This document shows positions 7,387-13,852 of a stretch of 17,463 nucleotides of DNA, in pieces. The notes beneath the pieces are model-generated. The model had not been told where the DNA came from. It searched no databases and was given only the letters and a program-made list of their open reading frames with translations. This DNA is from JAMLIN01 sp041676645 (GTDB lineage: Bacteria > Pseudomonadota > Gammaproteobacteria > Burkholderiales > Burkholderiaceae_E): positions 1 to 17,463 of the forward strand of contig JBAYRO010000063.1 in assembly GCA_041676645.1 (NCBI GenBank), in the 5' to 3' direction. A program made the position numbers and the translations under genes. The first letter of the stretch is position 1. The number at the start of each line of letters is the position of its first letter.

Positions 7387-8136
7387 ATGCGTCACTTCCC
7401 TGGAGACGACCATGCCACGGTCGCCTCGAATCCCGTCCCCTTCGCGACTCGATCATGGATGGGATACCGGAACCTGCTCACGCTGGTCGTGGTCTATTCC
7501 GCGCTGATGAGCGTCATCGCCCTGTATCTTTCCCATGACACCTTCGTCTGGCTCTACTCGGAAGCCGGGCCCTTCGAACTGCTCAGCCTCGGCTTCTGGC
7601 TGCTGCTCGCCGCCCTGTGCTTCTCGCTGCCGAGCCTGCCGCGCAGGCCCTGGCAACAGGGCATCGTCGCCATGGTGGCGGCGGCGCGCGAAGCCGACCT
7701 GCACAAGGCGTTCACCGAAGGCAGCGTCCTGAAGTTCACCTACTACTTCGACTCGTCGACGCCGTTGCTCGAGAGGCTGCTGGTCGCCCTGGTGACCTTC
7801 CCCCTCGTGGCGCTGGTGCTCTATGTCCTGGTGGGGGGCGCCCGCTTCATCCACCGATCGAATGCCCTGCGCTTCGAATGGGGCCAGACGGTGTTGCTGG
7901 CGATGATCCTGCTCGTCGCCAGCAAGATGCTCGACCGCTCCGGAGCGGTCCTCGCCGACTGGTTCGGCCTGGGCTTCCCCTTGCTGCTGCAGCGCTTCGT
8001 CGCGGCCTTCGAGGAAGGCACCGAAATGCTGCTGCCGATACTGTTCATGGCGGCATTGCTGCAGTACCAGTACCAGCACCTGACGGGCGTGACGGGCGCC
8101 GCGGGCGCCAGCGGCCGCGGGCCTGGGGTTCGCTAG
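7387..8136 (+). CDS. Unrecognised multi-pass membrane protein
   Basis: I do not recognise this 249-residue protein. It has about five hydrophobic segments (roughly 29-49, 61-82, 130-153, 166-181 and 212-227). Between and at the edges of these lie clustered charged residues: EAGPFE (59-64), READLHK (101-107), KFTYY (117-121), KMLDRS (180-185) and EEGTEMLLP (209-217). Acidic residues next to or inside membrane segments suggest a functional polar site rather than a simple anchor. The start at 7387 has AGGA about 10 bases upstream; Met25 is an alternative start. It follows the MFS gene by 12 bases. Its stop codon overlaps the stop of egtB on the opposite strand inside one CTAG. The C-terminal tail is Gly/Ala-rich and probably disordered. 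Confidence 0.75.
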   Translation: MRHFPGDDHATVASNPVPFATRSWMGYRNLLTLVVVYSALMSVIALYLSHDTFVWLYSEAGPFELLSLGFWLLLAALCFSLPSLPRRPWQQGIVAMVAAAREADLHKAFTEGSVLKFTYYFDSSTPLLERLLVALVTFPLVALVLYVLVGGARFIHRSNALRFEWGQTVLLAMILLVASKMLDRSGAVLADWFGLGFPLLLQRFVAAFEEGTEMLLPILFMAALLQYQYQHLTGVTGAAGASGRGPGVR

Positions 8137-9386
8137 GGCGCCTGATCCGCGGCCAGCCGTATTCCGGTGAACTGCCAGCGCGCCCAGGCCGGAAAGAAGT
8201 TGCGATAGCTGCGCCGGACATGGCCGGGCGGCGTCGCGCAGGAGCCGCCGCGCAGGACGTACTGGTTCACCATGAACTTGCCGTTGTATTCGCCGATCGC
8301 ATCGTCGGAAGCGCGAAAACCCGGATAGGCACCATAGCTGCTCGAGGTCCAGTTCCAGACGCCGCCATAGAGCCCTTCGTCGGCCAGCGGCATGCGCGGA
8401 TGCCGGCCGTCCGCATGGGCGAACTGGCCAGCCGGCACCGCGCCCGCAGCCGCATGCTCCCATTCGAATTCGGTGGGCAGCCGGGCACCGGCGAAGCGCG
8501 CGTAGGCATCGGCCTCGTAGTACGAGACATGGCAGACCGGTGCATCGGGATCCAGCGGCACTTCGCCATGCAGGGTGTATTCGCGCCAGGCGCCGTCGAC
8601 CCGCCGCCAGCAGCCCGGCGCGCGCCAGCCGTTGGCAAGGACGTGGGCATGGCCCTCCGAGAGCCACCAGCGCGGCTGCTCGTAGCCGCCCGCCTCGATG
8701 AACGCGAGGTATTCCCGATTGCTCACCGGCCGATCGGCGATCGTGAACGGCGCGAGCCAGACCCGATGGCGGGGAAACTCGTTGTCGAAGCCGAAGCCAC
8801 GCCCGTCGTGACCGATGTCCACCGGACCGCCATCGAACCCGAGCCAGCGCAAGGCGCGCGTGGGCGGATTCGGCGGCGGCGATCCCTCGAGCGCGGGCGC
8901 CAGCGGATTGAGCGACCACAGGTGCTTGAGGTCGGTCAGCATCAGCTCCTGGTGCTGCTCCTCATGATTGAGCCCGAGCGCGAGCACCTCGGCCCAGCGC
9001 TGCGCATCGGCGCCCTGCCAGGCGACGGACCCGCCGGCCAGGCGATCCATCGCCTCGTCGACATGGCGCCGATAGGCAAGCACCGTCTCGAGCGACGGGC
9101 GCGAGATGAGGCCGCGCGAGGGGCGCGGGAACTGCTCGCCGATCGCGTTGTAGTAGGAGTTGAAGAGATACCGGTAGCGCGCATCGAACGGCCGATAGCC
9201 GGGGTCGGCGACACCGAGGACGAAGGTCTCCCAGAACCAGGTGGTATGGGCGAGATGCCACTTCTGCGGACTGGCGTCGGGCATCGACTGCAGGGCGCAG
9301 TCCTCGGCGCTCAGCCCGGCAACCAGGCCTTGCGAAGCGGCGCGCACCGAACGAAAGCGCGGCAGGAACTCGGGATCCGGAATCAT
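8133..9386 (-). CDS. egtB: Ergothioneine biosynthesis protein EgtB (hercynine sulfoxide synthase)
   Basis: This 417-residue protein would be a non-haem iron enzyme that uses O2 to join the imidazole of N-alpha-trimethylhistidine (hercynine) to the sulphur of gamma-glutamylcysteine or cysteine, the central step of ergothioneine synthesis. An N-terminal DinB-like domain (about 1-155) carries the iron-binding triad: His47 in WHLAHTTW, and His141 and His145 in NHEEQHQELML. The C-terminal FGE-sulfatase (C-type lectin) domain (about 180-415) shows PVSNREYLAF, LPTEFEWE (303-310), VLRGGSC and a final TGIRL. I chose the ATG at 9386 because the family N-terminus begins here; the frame stays open far upstream but overlaps pckG antisense sequence. 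The ribosome-binding site is weak. No egtD methyltransferase lies in the window. A terminator separates it from pckG. Confidence 0.93.
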   Translation of the reverse strand: MIPDPEFLPRFRSVRAASQGLVAGLSAEDCALQSMPDASPQKWHLAHTTWFWETFVLGVADPGYRPFDARYRYLFNSYYNAIGEQFPRPSRGLISRPSLETVLAYRRHVDEAMDRLAGGSVAWQGADAQRWAEVLALGLNHEEQHQELMLTDLKHLWSLNPLAPALEGSPPPNPPTRALRWLGFDGGPVDIGHDGRGFGFDNEFPRHRVWLAPFTIADRPVSNREYLAFIEAGGYEQPRWWLSEGHAHVLANGWRAPGCWRRVDGAWREYTLHGEVPLDPDAPVCHVSYYEADAYARFAGARLPTEFEWEHAAAGAVPAGQFAHADGRHPRMPLADEGLYGGVWNWTSSSYGAYPGFRASDDAIGEYNGKFMVNQYVLRGGSCATPPGHVRRSYRNFFPAWARWQFTGIRLAADQAP

Positions 9387-9456
9387 CCTGCACGAGTATG
9401 CATCTTCCGCTCCCGCGAACAAAGCTGCGGTGCACACACCGCTTGCGCCCGCGCGC

Positions 9457-9493
9457 GCCAAAACGGAAAGGGCCGGCGCAGCAGCCGGCCCTT
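9457..9493 (-). terminator. Intrinsic terminator of pckG
   Basis: On the minus strand, AAGGGCCGGC (9493-9484) and GCCGGCCCTT (9477-9468) form a perfect 10-bp stem with a 6-base loop, followed by TCCGTTTTGG. The hairpin begins about 30 bases after the pckG stop codon and precedes the egtB start. It fits a Rho-independent terminator with a moderately T-rich tail and should partly or fully insulate egtB from pckG transcription. The plus-strand side lacks a T-run. Confidence 0.75.
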
Positions 9494-9523
9494 CCTTCCT
9501 CGTGCACCCGGACGCGGAGCCGA

Positions 9524-11395
9524 TCAGGCGGCGATCCGCTCCTGGAGCCGCAGCTTGACCCGGCGAAGCTCCTCCGGCAGGCCTTGGCGCAGCTTCTCGA
9601 AGTGCTCGGTGTGCAGCTCGAGCTCCTTCTGCCAGGCTGCCTTGTCGATCGAGGTGATCCGCTCGTAGAGCTCGGCCGGGAAATCGAGCCCGGTCCAGTC
9701 GAGGTCCTCGTAGCGCGGCGAAATGCCGAACACATTCTCCACGCCTTCGGCCCTGCCCTCGATGCGCCCGATCATCCACGCGAGCACCCGCATGTTGTCG
9801 CCGAAGCCCGGCCAGATGAACTTGCCGTTCTCGTCGGTACGGAACCAGTTGACGCAGAAGATCCGCGGCAGCGGCACGCCAGCCGCGCTCGCCCCCGCGC
9901 CCAGCTCGGCGCCCAGGCGCAGCCAGTGGCCGAAGTACTCCGCCATGTTGTAGCCGCAGAACGGCAGCATCGCGAAGGGATCGCGGCGCACCACGCCGGT
10001 CGCGCCGGCCTGCGCGGCGGTGGTCTCGGAGCCCATGGTGGCGGCCATGTACACGCCCTCGACCCAGTCGCGCGCCTCGGTCACGAGCGGCACCGTCGTG
10101 GAGCGCCGGCCGCCGAAGATGAAGGCATCGATCGGCACACCGTCGTCGGAGTCCCAGTCGGGATCGAGCACCGGGTTGCGGGTGGCCGACACCGTGAAGC
10201 GCGCGTTCGGATGCGCCGCCTTGCGACCGGCCTTGCCGTCCTCCGGGGTCCAGTCCTGTCCGCGCCAGTCGATGAGATGCGCCGGCGGCTCCTTGCTCAT
10301 GCCTTCCCACCAGACGTCGCCGTCATCGGTGAGCGCGACGTTGGTGAAGATCACGTCCTCGGACAGCGAGTCCATGCAGTTCTTGTTGGTCTTCTCGTTG
10401 GTGCCGGGGGCGACGCCGAAGTAGCCGGCCTCCGGATTGATCGCATACCAGCGGCCATCGGCATTGGGCTTGACCCAGGCGATGTCGTCGCCGATGGTGG
10501 TGACCTTCCAGCCGGCCATGCCCGCCGGCGGGATCAGCATCGCGAAGTTGGTCTTGCCGCAGGCCGAGGGGAAGGCGGCCGCGACGTGGTACTTGCGACC
10601 CTGCGGCGAGGTCACGCCGAGGATCAGCATGTGCTCGGCGAGCCAGCCTTCCTCGCGACCCATCGTCGAGGCGATGCGCAGCGCGAAGCACTTCTTGCCC
10701 AGCAGCGCATTGCCTCCGTAACCGGAACCGTAGGACCAGATCTCGCGGGTCTCCGGAAAATGCACGATGTACTTGGTCTTGTTGCAGGGCCAGGGCACGT
10801 CCTTCTGGCCCGGCGCCAGCGGCGCGCCCACCGAATGCAGGCAGGGAACGAAACGACCATCGGTGCCGAGCACGTCGTAGACCGCCCGGCCCATCCGGGT
10901 CATCTTGCGCATGCTGACGACGACATAGGGCGAATCGGTCAGCTGGATGCCGATCTGCGAGATCGAACCGCCGAGCGGCCCCATCGAGAAAGGCACCACA
11001 TAGAGCGTGCGCCCCCGCATGCAGCCGTCGAACAGGCCGGTCAGCGTTTCGCGCATCGCCTGCGGCTCGGTCCAGTTGTTGGTCGGACCGGCTTCCTCCT
11101 CCTTCTGCGAGCAGATGAAGGTGCGGTCCTCGACGCGGGCGACGTCGTCGGGATCCGACCACGCGAGATAGCTGTTGGGGCGCTTGGCCGGATTGAGCCG
11201 GCGCATCGTGCCGGCGTCGACCATCTGCTGGCAGAGGCGGTCGTATTCCTCCTGCGAGCCGTCGGCCCAGACGATGCGCTCGGGACGGACGAGCGCCGCC
11301 ACCGAGCCGACCCAGTCGATGATCGCCTGGTGCCGTACATGCTTCGGCGGATCGACGGCGATCCCGCCGGCCGCGGCGTTCACGGAACGGTTCAT
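9524..11395 (-). CDS. pckG: Phosphoenolpyruvate carboxykinase, GTP-dependent
   Basis: This 623-residue protein has the normal length of GTP-type PEPCK, which converts oxaloacetate plus GTP to phosphoenolpyruvate, CO2 and GDP at the entry to gluconeogenesis. The P-loop-like FPSACGKTNFAM (275-286) contains the reactive active-site Cys279. The kinase-2 element IGDDIAW is at 301-307. NPEAGYFGVAPGTNEKTN (320-337), SYGSGYGGNALLGKKC (221-236) and FIFGGRRS (425-432) are all typical. I chose the ATG at 11395 because GGAG lies 8 bases upstream (11404-11407); an extension to 11476 has no support. It is followed by an intrinsic terminator and is divergent from the hydratase gene, so it is probably monocistronic. 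Control likely resides in the 469-base divergent region. Confidence 0.97.
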   Translation of the reverse strand: MNRSVNAAAGGIAVDPPKHVRHQAIIDWVGSVAALVRPERIVWADGSQEEYDRLCQQMVDAGTMRRLNPAKRPNSYLAWSDPDDVARVEDRTFICSQKEEEAGPTNNWTEPQAMRETLTGLFDGCMRGRTLYVVPFSMGPLGGSISQIGIQLTDSPYVVVSMRKMTRMGRAVYDVLGTDGRFVPCLHSVGAPLAPGQKDVPWPCNKTKYIVHFPETREIWSYGSGYGGNALLGKKCFALRIASTMGREEGWLAEHMLILGVTSPQGRKYHVAAAFPSACGKTNFAMLIPPAGMAGWKVTTIGDDIAWVKPNADGRWYAINPEAGYFGVAPGTNEKTNKNCMDSLSEDVIFTNVALTDDGDVWWEGMSKEPPAHLIDWRGQDWTPEDGKAGRKAAHPNARFTVSATRNPVLDPDWDSDDGVPIDAFIFGGRRSTTVPLVTEARDWVEGVYMAATMGSETTAAQAGATGVVRRDPFAMLPFCGYNMAEYFGHWLRLGAELGAGASAAGVPLPRIFCVNWFRTDENGKFIWPGFGDNMRVLAWMIGRIEGRAEGVENVFGISPRYEDLDWTGLDFPAELYERITSIDKAAWQKELELHTEHFEKLRQGLPEELRRVKLRLQERIAA

Positions 11396-11619
11396 AGGTG
11401 CATCTCCATGATTGAAATCCCGGGACGGACGGATCGCCTCGGACGAGCCCCGTTCGATGCCGCAGCCGTTGCGCACGAGGCTGCGAGGCCACCCGCCAGG
11501 GGGGCCCGATCGAACCGGTCTCGGATGCGTACCCCGTACACCGTCCTGTATTCCGTCGTCGCGGCCGGGTCCGCGAGCCCGGTGGCGGGCTCCGGCGGCC
11601 GTGAAAATGAATGCCGAAA

Positions 11620-11641
11620 ACCGCGCAGGATGTTGCGCGGT
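11620..11641. repeat. 8-bp inverted repeat with T-run on the minus strand
   Basis: ACCGCGCA and TGCGCGGT are perfect 8-bp arms separated by 6 bases. On the minus strand the second arm runs into TTTTCGGC, so the RNA would form a hairpin followed by a short U-run in the presumed pckG leader. It could be an attenuator-like structure or simply an operator; no leader peptide was recognised. Confidence 0.45.
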
Positions 11642-11701
11642 GAACCGTGAATCTTACACCGCGATATCGGCCTGACGCCGCGCGACGAAACGCGATCCTG
11701 C

Positions 11702-11723
11702 CAGCGCCCCGGCCGGGGCGCTG
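11702..11723. repeat. Perfect 22-bp palindrome
   Basis: The half-site CAGCGCCCCGG is followed immediately by its exact reverse complement. The palindrome lies in the middle of the divergent region, 63 bases before the first ATG of the hydratase frame and well upstream of pckG. It has no T-run on either side and no gene ending nearby, so it is not an ordinary terminator. A dimeric regulator site is a reasonable inference. Confidence 0.55.
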
Positions 11724-11824
11724 TTAACCAGGTCACGACCTGCCGATTCCCGATGAGCGCTGCATCGTCCATGGGTCATCCATACAATGGAGGGTTTCCG
11801 GCGGATCGCCACGCTGCCGACCCT

Positions 11825-11840
11825 CCGGCGCAAGCGCCGG
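11825..11840. repeat. Short hairpin in the presumed hydratase leader
   Basis: CCGGCGC, AA, GCGCCGG form a compact perfect inverted repeat ending 24 bases before the preferred ATG at 11865. In RNA it would be a stable stem close to the ribosome landing area, which lacks a Shine-Dalgarno sequence. It may affect translation, or it may indicate that the true start differs. Confidence 0.4.
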
Positions 11841-11864
11841 GTCGCCCCCACCGACGCACACGCC

Positions 11865-12686
11865 ATGCCGACAACAGCCGAGAAGCGCCTCGCCGATCAC
11901 CTGCTCGAATGCAGCGATCGTGCCCGCCTGATCACCGACGAGTTTCGCGAACCCGGGCTGACGATGGACGCCGCCGAGCGCATCCAGCATGCCATCCGCG
12001 AACGCCGGATCAACCGCGGCGAGCAGCCCGTGGGCTACAAGATCGGCTTCACCAACCGGCGGATCTGGCCCATCTATGGGGTCAGCTCGCCGATCTGGGG
12101 ACCGATCTACGCCGGCGGCATCGAAAGGCTCGATGCGCCGCGGGTCCGGCTCGATGCGGACCACTACCCCGAGCCGCGTCTGGAACCGGAGATCGTGCTG
12201 GGCATCTCGCATGTGCCGGCCGACGACGATCCGGCCGCGATCGCCGAGGCGATCGGATGGATCGCCCATGGGGTCGAGGTCGTCCAGAGCGTCTACCCCG
12301 GCTGGCGCTTCTCGGCCGCCGAGAGCATGGCGTCGCAGGCGATGCACGGAACCCTGCACATCGGGCCGGTGCTTGCGCCCGGTGACCCGGCCACCCTGGC
12401 CGACCGGCTGGCGGCGCTCACCGTGACGCTCGAGCGACGCGAGGCCGACGACGGCGCGTGGACCCTGGTCGCCGAGGGTGTCGGCGCCGATGTGCTCGAC
12501 GGCCCGGTGGCGGCGCTGGCGCATCTGGTACGCAAGCTGCGCGAGCGGGGCCAGCGACTGGCCGCCGGCGACATCGTCAGCACCGGAACCCTGGTCGACG
12601 CGCAGCCCATGGTCGCCGGGCAGCGCTGGCGCACCCGGCTGCAGGGCGCCGCCGGCCTGGACGGCCTCGCGATCGACATCATCTGA
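11865..12686 (+). CDS. 2-keto-4-pentenoate hydratase / FAH-superfamily protein
   Basis: This 273-residue protein resembles MhpD/HpaH-type hydratases of the fumarylacetoacetate hydrolase superfamily, which hydrate 2-hydroxypentadienoates or decarboxylate related keto acids late in aromatic meta-cleavage. GYKIGFTN (57-64) with Lys59, PIWGPIY (76-82), the metal-binding ExE of EPEIVLG (Glu107, Glu109) and GVEVVQSVYPGW (136-147) are visible. I prefer the ATG at 11865; the frame also has an ATG at 11787, but those extra 26 residues (Arg-rich) do not look like family sequence. Neither start has a good ribosome-binding site. No ring-cleavage or other meta-pathway gene is nearby, so the substrate is unknown. 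The DUF2817 gene follows after 18 bases, probably in one operon. Confidence 0.85.
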   Translation: MPTTAEKRLADHLLECSDRARLITDEFREPGLTMDAAERIQHAIRERRINRGEQPVGYKIGFTNRRIWPIYGVSSPIWGPIYAGGIERLDAPRVRLDADHYPEPRLEPEIVLGISHVPADDDPAAIAEAIGWIAHGVEVVQSVYPGWRFSAAESMASQAMHGTLHIGPVLAPGDPATLADRLAALTVTLERREADDGAWTLVAEGVGADVLDGPVAALAHLVRKLRERGQRLAAGDIVSTGTLVDAQPMVAGQRWRTRLQGAAGLDGLAIDII

Positions 12687-12704
12687 TTCCCGCAGCAGGT
12701 CTGC

Positions 12705-13817
12705 ATGCCCGCAACCCCCGCCGACTGCTTCCCCGCCACCTACCGCCGCTCACGCGAGCTGCTGCTCGCGCGCGCCCGCGCCCTGGCCGCCATCCACGGG
12801 CTGGTCATCGATTCGCGCGCGATCGACGCTCGCGGCCCCGAGGGAGAAACACTGGCGATCGACTGCTGCGTCTTCGGCGCGCGCCGGCCGCGGCGCGCCG
12901 TGGTGCTCTCGAGCGGACTGCACGGGGTCGAAGGCTTCGCCGGCGCTGCGATCCAGCATCGCCTGCTGGCCGGGCGCCTCGCCTCGCTGCGCCTGCCCGA
13001 TGACGCCGCGGTGCTGCTCATGCACGCCCTCAATCCCTATGGCTTCGCCTGGCTGCGGCGGGTCAACGAGAACAACGTCGATCTCAATCGCAACTTCCGC
13101 GAATCCTTCGGGGACGAGGCGAGTGCGGGCTACACGGAGCTCGAAGCCCTGCTCAATCCACCGGATCTCGACCCGGCCGGCGAGCCGGGGCGCTGGCATG
13201 CGCTCGGCGCCTGGATCGCCCGCCATGGCGAACGCGACTTCCAGCAGGTGGTCTCGGAGGGCCAGTACCGTTATCCGGCCGGCGTCCAGTACGGCGGCAG
13301 GCGCCGCGAAACGGCGACCACGCACCTGCTCGGGCTCGTCGCCGACTGGTTCGGCGCGCTCGAGACCCTCGCCTGGATCGACATCCACACCGGGCTCGGC
13401 CCATCCGGCGAATACCAGCTGCTGTCGGCGGCGGCGCCGGGCTCCGCGGCGCTCCAGTTCGAGCGCTCGGTGTTCGGCGAAGCGGTGATCGCCGTGGCCG
13501 AGGGCAATGCGGTGACGCCACCGGTCAAGGGCATGCTCGCCGACGCGGTGGCCGCGCGCCTGCCCGCCGGCTGCCGCTCGGCCTTCGTCTCGCCGGAGTT
13601 CGGCACCCATCCGCTCGACCGGATCCTGCGCGCGGTCCGGGCCGACAACTGGCTGCATGCGCACGGTCGACCCGCCGACCCCGGCGAACCGCTGACGCGG
13701 GCGATCAAGGCGGAGCTCCTCGAAGCCTTCCGCCCCGAGGCGGGCCGCTGGCGCGAACAGGTGGTCCTGGCCGGCGAGCAGCTCTTCGACCGCGCGGTGG
13801 CCGCCGTCCTCGCCTGA
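12705..13817 (+). CDS. DUF2817 family M14-like zinc metallopeptidase
   Basis: This 370-residue protein matches the DUF2817 family, a carboxypeptidase-like (M14) fold of poorly known function. The zinc motif HxxE is seen as GLHGVEGF (His73, Glu76). HALNPYGFAW (107-116) leads into VDLNRNF with the substrate-binding Asn-Arg pair (128-129). The third ligand is His228 in DIHTGLGP, and SPEFGTHP (296-303) carries the likely catalytic Glu298. All key residues are present and the protein appears active. There is no signal peptide, so it acts in the cytoplasm. AGG lies 6 bases before the ATG, and the gene starts 18 bases after the hydratase stop, suggesting co-transcription. A peptide or amide-bond substrate is inferred from the fold only. 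Confidence 0.9.
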   Translation: MPATPADCFPATYRRSRELLLARARALAAIHGLVIDSRAIDARGPEGETLAIDCCVFGARRPRRAVVLSSGLHGVEGFAGAAIQHRLLAGRLASLRLPDDAAVLLMHALNPYGFAWLRRVNENNVDLNRNFRESFGDEASAGYTELEALLNPPDLDPAGEPGRWHALGAWIARHGERDFQQVVSEGQYRYPAGVQYGGRRRETATTHLLGLVADWFGALETLAWIDIHTGLGPSGEYQLLSAAAPGSAALQFERSVFGEAVIAVAEGNAVTPPVKGMLADAVAARLPAGCRSAFVSPEFGTHPLDRILRAVRADNWLHAHGRPADPGEPLTRAIKAELLEAFRPEAGRWREQVVLAGEQLFDRAVAAVLA

Positions 13818-13852
13818 AGGCCGGCGCCGTCCGCCAAGCGGTTCGGCCGCGG

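Larger units (their letters stand above)
11396..11864. promoter_or_regulatory. Divergent regulatory region between pckG and the hydratase gene
   Basis: This gap has no coding potential I can support. It contains three notable inverted repeats (11620-11641, 11702-11723 and 11825-11840), repeated CCGTGAA words at 11599-11605 and 11645-11651, and a related CGGTGAA at 11638-11644. Promoter-like pieces are TAAGAT on the minus strand (11651-11656, towards pckG) and TACAAT on the plus strand (11783-11788, towards the hydratase). Neither has a clear -35. A minus-strand start near 11644 would give pckG a leader of about 250 bases. Confidence 0.45.

Noticed and set aside
9387..10310. N-terminal extension of the egtB frame
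   Set aside because: The frame stays open upstream but overlaps pckG on the same strand in another frame and crosses the pckG terminator. The EgtB family N-terminus starts at 9386.
9398..11650. 750-codon plus-strand open frame
   Set aside because: Antisense to pckG, with His/Arg/Gly-rich composition and no domain.
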